A DNA stretch of 64,000 bases from assembly GCF_900186465.1 (NCBI RefSeq), contig NZ_LT891958.1, positions 310,001 through 374,000 of the forward strand. Reading direction: 5' to 3'. Shown here piece after piece: positions 7,878 to 16,535 of the stretch. The translations under genes were made by a program, and so were the position numbers. Under the pieces are notes generated by a model. That model saw only the letters and a list, made by a program, of their open reading frames with translations, ran no database searches and was not told where the DNA came from. Each line of letters opens with the position of its first letter. The stretch's first letter is position 1. Source of the stretch: Centipeda felix. Its GTDB lineage: Bacteria; Bacillota; Negativicutes; Selenomonadales; Selenomonadaceae.

Positions 7878-8534
7878 TCACCAATGCTGCATGAAGCGCG
7901 AGAGCATCCCGCGAATCCGACGAATGCCGTTCTTCTGCAGGCGATAGACGTGCGCCGGCGTCACGCCGAGCGCATCCGCCATCGCGCCCGCACCTGCGCC
8001 GCCGATGGTCATCGCGCCCGCACCTGCGCCGCCGATGGTCACGCCCTCGAGCACGAGGCGTTCGCGCACAGGGAGACGCTCCATCGCGTTGCCCACGACA
8101 CCGACGAGCGCGTGGTGTTCGGCAAGCTCCGCCACGGACGGCTGCTCATCCATCAGGAGTTCCTTCGCCGTCTCATGGCTCTCCGTCTCCGCCTCAAGGC
8201 AGGGCAGATCGACATTCCCTTCACGCCGCAAAAAGTCACGGACGCGCCCGCGCACGCGATGCACGGCATAGAGACTGAACGCCGCCCCATAGTCCGGGTC
8301 ATAGCGTTCCACCGCCTCGATCAGTCCGATCGTCCCCTCCTGCACCGCATCCATCGCGGCCGGCAGGGCACGGTACGGATATACCTCGCGAAAGACCAGC
8401 GGCTGATAGGCCTCGATGATGCGGCGGCGTGCCGCCATGTCGCCGTTCTCCTTATACGCACGCCAGAGCGCACGCTCCTCCTCCGGCGCGAGTTTTTGCA
8501 CGGCGGAGAGTTTTTTCATATAGGCGGAAAACAT
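7878..8534 (-). CDS. Sigma-70 family RNA polymerase sigma factor
   Basis: 218-residue sigma factor with region 2 at about 25-105 (EERALWRAYK, AVQEGTIGLIEAVERYDP matching the core-binding and -10 recognition helices) and region 4 at about 150-210 (LPVRERLVLEG, then LGVTPAHVYRLQKNGIRRIR as the helix-turn-helix that reads the -35). No region 1.1 or full region 3, so it resembles sporulation/stress type group 3 factors. The ATG has AAAGGAGG seven bases upstream. An exact 30-bp tandem duplication inserts ten extra residues (TIGGAGAGAM twice) between the two helices of region 4. Position between tamB and bamA suggests an envelope-related regulon; the targets are unknown. Confidence 0.85.
   Translation of the reverse strand: MFSAYMKKLSAVQKLAPEEERALWRAYKENGDMAARRRIIEAYQPLVFREVYPYRALPAAMDAVQEGTIGLIEAVERYDPDYGAAFSLYAVHRVRGRVRDFLRREGNVDLPCLEAETESHETAKELLMDEQPSVAELAEHHALVGVVGNAMERLPVRERLVLEGVTIGGAGAGAMTIGGAGAGAMADALGVTPAHVYRLQKNGIRRIRGMLSRFMQHW
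7981..8040. repeat. Exact 30-bp tandem duplication inside the sigma-factor gene
   Basis: Two identical adjacent 30-base units (7981-8010 and 8011-8040), in frame, encoding TIGGAGAGAM twice in the sigma region 4 linker. Length is a multiple of three, so expansion or contraction would change the protein by ten residues without a frameshift. Confidence 0.95.
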
Positions 8535-8616
8535 GGGCACACCTCCTTTGCTAAAAAATACACAAAATAATCGATAGAACGCGCAGCAGGCGCCCCTTCC
8601 ACCGCTTCGCGGTCCC

Positions 8617-8641
8617 CCTCCCCCCGTACCGACGGGGGAGG
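8617..8641. terminator. GC-rich hairpin between tamB and the sigma-factor gene
   Basis: CCT plus CCCCCGT pairs with ACGGGGG plus AGG around an ACCG loop (one bulged C). There is no following T run on the minus strand, so it may be an mRNA-stabilising or processing hairpin rather than a full terminator. It lies in the 165-base gap separating tamB from the sigma-factor gene. Confidence 0.4.
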
Positions 8642-8699
8642 CATGGGATAACGACGCACCAGCTTCCTCTCCCTACTGACGGGAAAGATAGGGACATGG

Positions 8700-11600
8700 T
8701 CAGAACCGAATCCGCGCCTCCATGCCGATGATCTGCTCCGAGCCCTCGCGGTCGTACGAGATGCCGAACGCATCGCTCAGATCGTACTGGATGCCATAGC
8801 GGCTCTTGTTCGCCGCCGCACCGAGCCCCTGCACATAGCGCACGAACACGCGGTCGCCGATGTACTTGCCGATTTCGAGATTGTACTCATTCCGCCGCTC
8901 TGCGTCGGGGACATCCTCCTTCGATTCAAACAGGCTGCCGCTGCCGCTCGACAGACGAAACACATCGAGATGCAGCATATTCTTCATCGAGTTTTCCACC
9001 TCGGAGAGCACGCTCATCTGCAGCCCGATCGCGAGCGCATCCGCCGCACTGAATTTCCCCTCCCCGTTCTGAGACGCACCGCGCAGAGTCAGCATGCGGA
9101 GGATCTCCTCCTCCGACATCTCGGGCGACGACCCGAGGCGAAAATCCATGTGGTCGAGCGGGCCGCGCGCGCTCAGATAGATGCGCATATTGGTCAGACG
9201 CGTCTCGGCATAGAAGTCAATCGTGGGCAGGAACGACTCCATCTGGTTGAACGTCGCCGTCCCCTCGTGGATCTTGAACACCGTCCGCAGGTAGCTGACC
9301 GTGTCGCCGCGTCGCACGCCGATCATGCCCGTCGTCTTCGGGTGACGCGTTGTTCCGCCGAAGTGAATCTGCCCCGACGGATGCATGTCGTAGAGATTCG
9401 GGCTGAAGAAATGCACATGCCGCCCGACAGATACCCCCACATCAAGAATGATGTGCGGAAGTTCACTGTCCGTATCGGGAATCGTTGGGATCGAGATGAG
9501 CGCGCGGTCGATATCGACCGTGCCCGATACCTTCGGCAGCGTCTCGCCCCAGTAGGTATCCTCCGTCAGCTTCAGCGCGCCCGTCAGGGGGCCGTCGTAG
9601 AACGACGTCTTGACTGAGAGCGCGTTCATCACGAGCATGAACTCATAGTTCGCAGGTCTTAGCCCACTCAGCCCCGTATGCCCCGTCAGGAGATAGCTGC
9701 CCGTGCCCATGCGCCCCGTGCACTCGCGTATGGCGATCGAATCGCCGAGCGCATCGACCTGCACCTCGATCTCCGTAATCGGTGTCTCAATCGCCTTGAG
9801 CTTCACCGCACCGTCCCTGATACGCAGTGAGCCGTTGATGCGCGGTGCGGCAAGCGAGCCGCGGATGGTCAGCTCACCCTCGGTACGGCCGAGTGCCCAC
9901 TCGATCTCCCGTGAGAACACGGGGAGCAGGGAGAGATCGGCGTGGTCGAGGGACAGCGTGAGATCGATCTGTTCGGCGGCACTGAGCATCTCATCCGCAT
10001 CCGCCGTGAGCGCGTGCAGGGGGAGCGTCCCATGCACACTTACCGTATAGTCCACGCCGCCAATGTACTTATGCACCGTCAGCTGATTGACGCGGACAAC
10101 GCTCCCGCGCACCTGAATCTCGCCTGCCAGCGCATCGAACGTCCCGCCGCGCACGCCCCCGTTTTTCGCCGAGAGCGACACATCGGCGACGGGACTTTGC
10201 GCCGTCCCGCCGACGTGCGCCGTGACAGACGCCGTGCCCGACACGGGTTCATCAATACCCGCCAGCCCCGTAAAGATCCCGAGGGCAATATCGTTCGCCG
10301 TGGCATTGACATCCATCATGCCGTTAAAATCCACCGTCCCCGATGCGGAGAACGAGCCGTCCCCCTGCTTTCCCGTGAGACGGTCAATCGTCAGCACATG
10401 GTTGGAGAGGGAGACATCCAGCGACGCATCAGTGACAGGATAGCCTGCGACCGTACCTGCGGCGATCTCCCCCGTTACGCCGAGGGACGGATTATCCCGC
10501 GTCCCGCCGACCCAGATATGGCTCGTGATTGACCCGCCGACGCGATCCTCCTTCTGATTGCCCAGCGCGAGGAGTGCCCCGACATCGAAATTCACCACAT
10601 CCATGGTGCCGCGCAGCACATCCGAGTGCGTGTCGTAGTGCAGGCGCGCCGACACCTTCCCTTTCTCCCCTTGATGGAAGCCCGTGCGATCGAGCGTGAC
10701 GATGCCGTTCTCGTAGTAGACGAGGCTGTGTACCTTCGTCAGCGTCACGCCGTTCATCGTCACCTCGTCCGCCTTCAGATCGCCGCGGAAGATGGGATAC
10801 GAAATCGTCCCGCCGACCTGTCCGTGGAACACACCGTGCCCTGCGACAGGATAGGGGAATTTATGCGCAAACCGTTTGAAGTTCAGATCGCGCACCTCAG
10901 CGTCGAGATTGAGCACTCCCTGCGTACTGATTGTGCCGTTCAGCACCATGTCCACCATTGGGGAGTAGATGTGAAAGACCTGCAGGCGAATGACGCCGTC
11001 ATCGAGGAAGTAGTCGCCGTCCATGCCCGAGAGCAATGCACCCGCGTAGCTGCCGCGATAGAAATGCACGTAGCCGACGGCGTGGGGATTGTCGAGCGTC
11101 CCCGTGAATTTAATGATGTTGTCGATGTTGCCCGTGATCGGCTGGTCGGGTGCGACGAGTGCCGCGACATCCTCCATGCGCGCCCCCATCGTATCGATCT
11201 GCACATTGATGCGCCGTTCCCCCGTAAACCCGATCGTGCCATTGACGAGCCAGACCTCGCGCCCATTCCGCTCCATCGAAAAATCATGGATGCCGATGCC
11301 CGAGAGCGAGCCCTCCGCGCGGAAGATCAGGCTGTCAAAGGGCTGATACATCAACTGTCCGCGCGTCGCCGACACCTTCATCTCCACGTGTGGATCCGCG
11401 ATATCGCCGTGCACCTCGCCGCTGATGTCCGCGAGTCCTGCAAAGCTCAGCCGATCATCGAGGCGGTTTAGCAGGGAGAGATCGACATGTCCGCCGTAAA
11501 AGCGGAGATCGAGCGCCGCCCCGCCGCGGATCGTCCCCTCGACGCCAAGATCCGTTCCATGGGGAAGGTTTAGGCTGAGAAAATCAATCGTCAAATCCTG

Positions 11601-13034
11601 ACCGCGCAGGGAAAAGGATGCATTCGCGCGCTCAATCGGCACGGCGCGGTACATCCCATTCAGCACCTCTGCGCTGCCGTAAACGGCAAGCCCCGTGCGC
11701 TCCGCCCCCTGTCCCTCGATGCCGAGATCGGCAGAGAGTATGCCGCTGAGATCCGCAGGGAGCGGCAGCTGTGCGTCCGTCCGCAGGCGGTCAAGGGGAA
11801 GGCCCTCGATTTTCAGATGTGCCGCATAGGAGAGATCTGCCGCCGAAAGCGTGCCCTCACCCGCGATATTCCCGCCGAACGCCTCCGCTGCAAGATTTTG
11901 GAACGAGAGTATTCCGTCCGCGTATGCGACATCGGCATCGGCGCGGGTGACATCGATATCGCTGACCGTCCCGCCCTCTGCCGACACGTGCCCATCGACC
12001 GTCGGAGCATCCATCGTCCCCGTCACGCGGACATCGGCAGAGACAGTTCCCGTATAGGGGCTCTCCTCGTAGACCGCCGCGGGGGCAAGGTGCTCCGCAC
12101 GCACGCGCAGATCGAGATAGGGCGCATCCGTATCGAGGCGCACCGTGCCGTCGACACGCGCCGTCTGCTCCGCCGCCGTCGCCGTTGCCGCCACGAAGAG
12201 AGCACGCTCGTCAAAGCGCAGTGCCGCACTCGTCAGCGTCGTCTGCGTGCCGTAGAGATCGGCATCCGCCCGAACGCCCTCGATCCGCCCCTCCATCGTG
12301 CGCGCCCCGTCCACGAGACGCAGCCCCGCGCGCACGCGGTCAGCGTGCAGGGCACGGATCTGCACGTGCTCGGGCAGTGTCCCCTCGGGCAGGAGGGAGA
12401 GGAGCGGCGTCAGATCTGCATCATCTGCCGCGAGCTGCACATTCTGCACATCGCTCGTCTTCTCCCCGCGTACGCGCAGCGGAATGCCCATGAACTGTGC
12501 CGAGGCATCGTAGGAGAATGCACCGCGGTCGACGTCCACCGCGCCGCTCAGATCGGTCAGTTCATAGCTGCGCCCTGCCACAACGGCGTCCGCCGTACCG
12601 TCTGCGATGCGGATGCGCCCGACAAAGGCACTCGGCTCCGCATCGTCCGAGACGAGATCGGCATAGTTCCACGAGCCGTCCTCCCGCTGCACGGGATGCG
12701 CATGCACCCCCGTCAGCAGGATCTCATCTACCGAGGTCGCAGGGGATGAAAGCAGAGAAAGCAGACGAAGCGTCACCCGCGCCCTGTCGGCGCGGAGGAC
12801 TTCCTCCGTCTGCTTATCGTAAATCACAATATCATCAATGGCGAGTTCATGCAGAGAACGTATCTCCACCGCGCCGATCTGCACATCCGTCCCAAGCTGC
12901 TGCGACGCGATGCGCCCCGCCGCCCGTCCGACCTCTGCCATAAAGGCCTCTGCCCGCACGATATGGACAGCGACCGCCGCGCAGAGGAGCACTGCCGCCA
13001 GCGCAATCGCGCAGACCCATGTCCTCTGTCTCAT
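8700..13034 (-). CDS. tamB: TamB/YtfN-like AsmA-family envelope protein
   Basis: 1444-residue inner-membrane-anchored periplasmic bridge protein. TamB-like proteins span the periplasm as a hydrophobic-grooved beta-taco and support outer-membrane assembly and phospholipid transport. Seen: one N-terminal TM/signal anchor (about 6-28), a very long repetitive beta-rich body with no Cys, and a C-terminal DUF490/TamB domain with EMSEEEILRMLTLRG near residue 1320 and a terminal amphipathic strand ending GMEARIRF. In this lineage TamB is the commonest large AsmA-like protein and is usually beside BamA, as here. The start ATG follows GGGGAGTTCT. It is 40 bases downstream of tolC, probably one transcript. 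Confidence 0.88.
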   Translation of the reverse strand: MRQRTWVCAIALAAVLLCAAVAVHIVRAEAFMAEVGRAAGRIASQQLGTDVQIGAVEIRSLHELAIDDIVIYDKQTEEVLRADRARVTLRLLSLLSSPATSVDEILLTGVHAHPVQREDGSWNYADLVSDDAEPSAFVGRIRIADGTADAVVAGRSYELTDLSGAVDVDRGAFSYDASAQFMGIPLRVRGEKTSDVQNVQLAADDADLTPLLSLLPEGTLPEHVQIRALHADRVRAGLRLVDGARTMEGRIEGVRADADLYGTQTTLTSAALRFDERALFVAATATAAEQTARVDGTVRLDTDAPYLDLRVRAEHLAPAAVYEESPYTGTVSADVRVTGTMDAPTVDGHVSAEGGTVSDIDVTRADADVAYADGILSFQNLAAEAFGGNIAGEGTLSAADLSYAAHLKIEGLPLDRLRTDAQLPLPADLSGILSADLGIEGQGAERTGLAVYGSAEVLNGMYRAVPIERANASFSLRGQDLTIDFLSLNLPHGTDLGVEGTIRGGAALDLRFYGGHVDLSLLNRLDDRLSFAGLADISGEVHGDIADPHVEMKVSATRGQLMYQPFDSLIFRAEGSLSGIGIHDFSMERNGREVWLVNGTIGFTGERRINVQIDTMGARMEDVAALVAPDQPITGNIDNIIKFTGTLDNPHAVGYVHFYRGSYAGALLSGMDGDYFLDDGVIRLQVFHIYSPMVDMVLNGTISTQGVLNLDAEVRDLNFKRFAHKFPYPVAGHGVFHGQVGGTISYPIFRGDLKADEVTMNGVTLTKVHSLVYYENGIVTLDRTGFHQGEKGKVSARLHYDTHSDVLRGTMDVVNFDVGALLALGNQKEDRVGGSITSHIWVGGTRDNPSLGVTGEIAAGTVAGYPVTDASLDVSLSNHVLTIDRLTGKQGDGSFSASGTVDFNGMMDVNATANDIALGIFTGLAGIDEPVSGTASVTAHVGGTAQSPVADVSLSAKNGGVRGGTFDALAGEIQVRGSVVRVNQLTVHKYIGGVDYTVSVHGTLPLHALTADADEMLSAAEQIDLTLSLDHADLSLLPVFSREIEWALGRTEGELTIRGSLAAPRINGSLRIRDGAVKLKAIETPITEIEVQVDALGDSIAIRECTGRMGTGSYLLTGHTGLSGLRPANYEFMLVMNALSVKTSFYDGPLTGALKLTEDTYWGETLPKVSGTVDIDRALISIPTIPDTDSELPHIILDVGVSVGRHVHFFSPNLYDMHPSGQIHFGGTTRHPKTTGMIGVRRGDTVSYLRTVFKIHEGTATFNQMESFLPTIDFYAETRLTNMRIYLSARGPLDHMDFRLGSSPEMSEEEILRMLTLRGASQNGEGKFSAADALAIGLQMSVLSEVENSMKNMLHLDVFRLSSGSGSLFESKEDVPDAERRNEYNLEIGKYIGDRVFVRYVQGLGAAANKSRYGIQYDLSDAFGISYDREGSEQIIGMEARIRF

Positions 13035-13073
13035 AGAACTCCCCTAAACGGACATCCGCAGATGTCCGCTGTC

Positions 13074-14600
13074 TCATTTTGCCATCGTCATCTCGTAGGC
13101 CGCATTGGCCGCACGGACGCGCTCGATGGAGGCAGCTGCCTCCTCCGCCGTCGGTGCCGGCTCCGCGGGACGTACCTGCGCCCCCTTCGGGGTCTCGAGC
13201 ACGGCATCCTCATGGAGCACGGCTGCCTCACGGGCGGCACGGGCGCGCTTGCCATGATCGATCACACGACGATACTGCATTGCATCGAGATCGACAGGCA
13301 CGCCCATGGCATTGTCAAGCGCCGCCTTGCTCGTATTGTAGTTGTAGAGTGCCGTCGCGTAATTCGTGCGCGCCGTCGTCAGATTGTCCGAGGCGCGCAT
13401 GACTTCAAGGTTCGTCCCGACGCCCGCATTGTAGCGCACGCGGGCGATGTTGTAGTCCTCCTCCGCCTGCTTGACCGCCTTTTCTGTCGTGTCGATATTC
13501 TGTTCGGCGGCGCGCAGATTGAGGTACGCCGTATGCACATCGAGGCGGATACGCTCATTCGTCGCCGCCAGAGCTTCCTCGGCTTTGCGCAGCTTTGCTT
13601 TCGCCTCGCGGATCTGCGCCGTCGTCGCCTCGTTGTCAAAGATGCTCCACGCCGCACTCAGACCGAGGGTCCACATATCCTTGTCCCGCATGCTGTTCTT
13701 AAAGGCGTGCTCGCCCGCAATCGAGCGCGTCGCAGCTGCATTCAGCGTCGGAAGGTTCGCCGCCGACGCCTGCTCAACCGCCGCCTCTGCCTGCTTGACC
13801 GTATAGTGTGCCGCCGCCGCATCCGCACGGTAGACGAGGCCGTAGTCCGTGCAGTCCGACAAAGCGAGATCATACACCGTATAGCGCATCTCGTCGCTCG
13901 TCTCCAGCGTCGTATCCGTCGGCAGGCCGATCACGTTGTTCAGCGTCGCGACGGCGACCGCATAGTCGTTCTTCGCCGATGTCAGTGCCTGCTGTGCATT
14001 CGCGAGTTCCACCTCGGAGGCAAGCACATCTGCGCGGGCCACCGTACCCGCGCGAAACTGCGCATTCACATCGTCGAGATGCTTCACGAGCGTCGCGACC
14101 GTCTCCTCGCGCACCTGTACCATATTGCGCGCCTGCAGAATGTTAAAATAATCCGTCGTTGCCGTCAGGCGAATGGTCTGCTTCGTCTGCTCCAGCGTAA
14201 GATCCGCCGCGTTCAGCCCGTAGCGTGCCTCCTTGCGCTGGGCATTGATCGTCGGATCAAAAAGTGCCATCGAAAGAGTCGCCTTATTTTCGTATGTATC
14301 CTTGTAGGGAGTGGGGTTGAGCTCCTTCGCCTTCCCGCCGACACGCCCCGCCGTCCAGTCCCATGTAAGCCGAGGACCCGCACTGCGGTTTGCCACATGC
14401 AGCTGCTCATGCGCAGCGTCCACATCCGCGAGCGACTGCTTGATCGTGCGGTTGTTCGCGAGCGCCATCTGCACGCTATCCGCAAGGCTGAGCTTTACCG
14501 TCTCCGCCGACACGGGCGCAGCAAATAGTCCAATCGCCGCACTGAGTGCGAGAGCACACGCAATACGCCCTGCCAGAGTTCCCTTTGTCTTCAAGTCCAT
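13074..14600 (-). CDS. TolC-family outer-membrane efflux/secretion channel
   Basis: 508 residues. Signal peptide (about 8-31, ending PVSAE) then two tandem OEP repeats, each with long coiled-coil helices (for example LADVDAAHEQLH and IREAKAKLRKAEEALAATNERIRLDVHTAYLNL) and short barrel strands, as in TolC, which makes the outer-membrane exit duct of tripartite efflux pumps and type I secretion. Start chosen at MDLKTKG because the signal peptide begins there; an in-frame upstream start adds 22 polar residues. No inner-membrane pump or membrane-fusion gene is adjacent in the window, so the substrate is unknown. It heads the tolC-tamB transcript and has a promoter between it and the IS30 element. 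Confidence 0.87.
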   Translation of the reverse strand: MDLKTKGTLAGRIACALALSAAIGLFAAPVSAETVKLSLADSVQMALANNRTIKQSLADVDAAHEQLHVANRSAGPRLTWDWTAGRVGGKAKELNPTPYKDTYENKATLSMALFDPTINAQRKEARYGLNAADLTLEQTKQTIRLTATTDYFNILQARNMVQVREETVATLVKHLDDVNAQFRAGTVARADVLASEVELANAQQALTSAKNDYAVAVATLNNVIGLPTDTTLETSDEMRYTVYDLALSDCTDYGLVYRADAAAAHYTVKQAEAAVEQASAANLPTLNAAATRSIAGEHAFKNSMRDKDMWTLGLSAAWSIFDNEATTAQIREAKAKLRKAEEALAATNERIRLDVHTAYLNLRAAEQNIDTTEKAVKQAEEDYNIARVRYNAGVGTNLEVMRASDNLTTARTNYATALYNYNTSKAALDNAMGVPVDLDAMQYRRVIDHGKRARAAREAAVLHEDAVLETPKGAQVRPAEPAPTAEEAAASIERVRAANAAYEMTMAK

Positions 14601-14686
14601 TTCCTCCTCATCCGCTCCATGGAGATACGTCAGTGCAGCGGACTGCATGGCAGTCTGCGCACACAAAACTGTAGGTAGGTCCTATT

Positions 14687-14715
14687 ATTTTACCAGCTTC
14701 CCAATTTTTTTTCAA
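14687..14715 (-). promoter_or_regulatory. Promoter of tolC-tamB
   Basis: Minus-strand reading: TTGAAA, 17 bases, TAAAAT. The -35 box ends about 10 bases from the direct repeat bounding the IS30 element, so the insertion left this promoter intact. Confidence 0.55.
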
Positions 14716-14725
14716 ATAAATTTAT

Positions 14726-14740
14726 CGTTAACTCCCAGAG
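14726..14740 (+). repeat. Left 15-bp direct repeat flanking the IS30 element
   Basis: CGTTAACTCCCAGAG, repeated exactly at 15964-15978 in the same orientation. Probable target-site duplication, longer than the 2-4 bp I associate with many IS30 elements. Confidence 0.7.
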
Positions 14741-15963
14741 CCGTAAGTTGTAAAATAAATTGACGCAAAAAGTTCCATTTTGCAAACGGTTCAGTTAAAC
14801 TTTTAGTCACAACACAAAAAGAAACTGAAAGTGAGACTGCAAAATGGAACAGAATCATTGTACTACAAAAACAGGGAAATGGAAACAGCTGACGGAGCGG
14901 GATCGGTACAAAATCGAAGCCTATTTCCAGGCCGGGTTGAAGCCGCAGGAAATCGCCGCGTACATTGGCTGCTCCAAGCGTACGATTGAGCGGGAGCGGC
15001 GTCTTGGAATGACAGCACAGCTCAAACCTGCGACAAAGAATATCAAGACCTGCGGAGACCTGCAGGTGCAGTGGGTGTATCTTGCCGATGTAGCACAAAG
15101 ACGACACGAGGAAAACGCTGCTCGTAAAGGGCGGGGGCTGAAAATCGATAAAGACCACGCGCTTGCTCGACACATTGAACATAAGATCAAAACAGAAAAA
15201 TGGTCTCCTGCGGCAGTTATCGGTGAGCTCTGTCAACGCGGCTGGAGCTATGATGTCCGCATTTGTGTCAAGACCCTGTATAACTATATCGATCAGCAGC
15301 TGTTTCTCGAACTCACAAACGACGACCTCCTCTACAAAAAGAATCGAGACAAACAGACAGAAAACAGCAGGCACGGCGTTGCGTGGAATAACCGGGACGG
15401 GAAAAGTATCGACGAGCGCCCTGAGCCGGTGAATCGGAGAGAGGAGTTCGGACATTGGGAGATTGACTTGGTCGTCGGTCGCAAAGGGACAAAGCCGGTA
15501 ATTTTAACATTGGTCGAACGGCAGACGAGGAAATCACTCTATGTTCTGATAAAGAACAAGAGCCAAAAAGAGGTGCTGCAAGCACTTCGTCGGTTGCAGC
15601 GGCGCGTCAAAGGAGACTTTACGCACGTATTCAAGAGTATCACGGCAGACAACGGGTCAGAGTTTTTGGATGGCGAAGGAATGAAGCATGCCGCCAAATG
15701 CGGCGAGGTGTATTACGCGCATCCATACAGCAGCTGGGAGCGTGGAAGCAACGAAAACGGAAATCGGATGCTGCGCAGGTTTCTTCCCAAGGGAACGGAC
15801 TTCAGCAAATTGAAGCCGAAGGAACTGCAGCGGATCGAAGATTGGGTTAACAACTATCCGCGCAAGATTTTCGGATATAAGTCAGCAAATGATATGTATG
15901 CTGTGATGATATAACTCGCTAAAAGTTTAACGAGACCTTGCGACAATTAAACTTGCAATTTGC
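14741..15963 (+). mobile_element. IS30-family insertion sequence
   Basis: About 1.22 kb. The ends form imperfect inverted repeats: over 27 bases the left end (starting CGTAAGTTGTAAAATAAATT) and the reverse complement of the right end (GGCAAATTGCAAGTTTAATT) match at about 19 positions, and GTTAAACTTTTAG recurs inverted just inside each end. One intact transposase gene fills the element. It sits between the rho-independent terminator that closes the ribosomal operon and the tolC promoter, where insertion harms neither. Confidence 0.85.
14844..15914 (+). CDS. IS30-family transposase
   Basis: 356 residues, apparently intact. N-terminal helix-turn-helix (LTERDRYKIEAYFQAGLKPQ, then IAAYIGCSKRTIERERR) binds the inverted repeats. 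The DDE catalytic core has its first Asp in HWEIDLVVG (about 210), second Asp in TADNGSEFLD (about 270), and the Glu in SSWERGSNENGNRMLRRFLP (about 300), the latter a strong IS30 signature. Lower GC than flanking genes fits recent arrival. Full length with all three acidic residues, so it may be active. Confidence 0.95.
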   Translation: MEQNHCTTKTGKWKQLTERDRYKIEAYFQAGLKPQEIAAYIGCSKRTIERERRLGMTAQLKPATKNIKTCGDLQVQWVYLADVAQRRHEENAARKGRGLKIDKDHALARHIEHKIKTEKWSPAAVIGELCQRGWSYDVRICVKTLYNYIDQQLFLELTNDDLLYKKNRDKQTENSRHGVAWNNRDGKSIDERPEPVNRREEFGHWEIDLVVGRKGTKPVILTLVERQTRKSLYVLIKNKSQKEVLQALRRLQRRVKGDFTHVFKSITADNGSEFLDGEGMKHAAKCGEVYYAHPYSSWERGSNENGNRMLRRFLPKGTDFSKLKPKELQRIEDWVNNYPRKIFGYKSANDMYAVMI

Positions 15964-15978
15964 CGTTAACTCCCAGAG
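15964..15978 (+). repeat. Right 15-bp direct repeat flanking the IS30 element
   Basis: Exact copy of the repeat on the left side of the element (CGTTAACTCCCAGAG). Confidence 0.7.
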
Positions 15979-15982
15979 CATA

Positions 15983-16012
15983 CAAAAAGACCGCCCGCAG
16001 GCGGTCTTTTTT
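15983..16012. terminator. Rho-independent terminator at the end of the ribosomal operon
   Basis: GACCGCC/GGCGGTC stem with CGCA loop, flanked by A5 on one side and T7 on the other, so it can act in both directions. On the minus strand it lies downstream of rplQ and the intervening repeat and should end the long ribosomal transcript. Confidence 0.85.
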
Positions 16013-16017
16013 ATTAT

Positions 16018-16178
16018 GGAATCGCTGATAAAATGAGGTCTGCCAGATTGGCGTAGATTTTTTGTCCGATTGAGGCAGCAAACCGGACGCATAGCGAGGG
16101 CTATGTGGAGGATTTGCTAACGATAAGCGGGCGAAAAAGATGCGTCAAGATGGTTGTGCCGAATTTATCAGTGCTTCC
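16018..16178 (+). repeat. Interspersed MITE-like repeat, copy B
   Basis: 161 bp with ends GGAATCGCTGATAAA and TTTATCAGTGCTTCC. Internal hairpin CATAGC/GCTATG nested in AGCAAA/TTTGCT. The element lies just downstream of the rplQ stop codon and upstream of the operon terminator, so it is transcribed as part of the 3' untranslated region. Confidence 0.88.
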
Positions 16179-16183
16179 TTAAA

Positions 16184-16516
16184 TTAGACGAGCTCGATGA
16201 TGGCCATCGGAGCGGCATCGCCGCGACGGGGACCGAGCTTCAAGATGCGGGTGTAACCGCTCTTCTTGTCCGTGTACTTCTCTGCGATTTCGCCGAAGAG
16301 CTTGCGCACGACATCCTCTTCCGCCAGAGCCGCAAGAGCCTGACGACGCGCACTGAGATCGCCGCGCTTTGCGAGCGTGATGAGGCCGTCGGCGAGGGAG
16401 CGCAGCTCCTTTGCCTTTGCCTCGGTCGTCTCAATACGTCCATGCTTGAAGAAGGATGTGAGGATGCTCCTGAAGAGAGCCTTGCGGGCCGCGGAATTGC
16501 GTCCGAGCTTTCTCAT
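16184..16516 (-). CDS. rplQ: 50S ribosomal protein L17
   Basis: 110 residues. Opens [18 protein letters not shown], the L17 signature, and ends [13 protein letters not shown]17 sits near the peptide exit tunnel. Last gene of the alpha operon, 19 bases after rpoA. The intergenic repeat and a terminator follow. Confidence 0.97.
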   Translation of the reverse strand: MRKLGRNSAARKALFRSILTSFFKHGRIETTEAKAKELRSLADGLITLAKRGDLSARRQALAALAEEDVVRKLFGEIAEKYTDKKSGYTRILKLGPRRGDAAPMAIIELV

Positions 16517-16535
16517 GTGTTTCCCACTCCTATCG

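Noticed and set aside
8700-13034. Long repetitive protein read as an autotransporter adhesin
   Set aside because: N-terminal single TM, C-terminal DUF490-type end and location beside tolC and bamA fit TamB; no passenger or 12-strand autotransporter barrel.
14687-14843. Outward promoter in the IS30 element driving tolC
   Set aside because: The tolC promoter lies outside the direct repeat and reads away from the element; it predates the insertion. No other outward hexamer pair is convincing.
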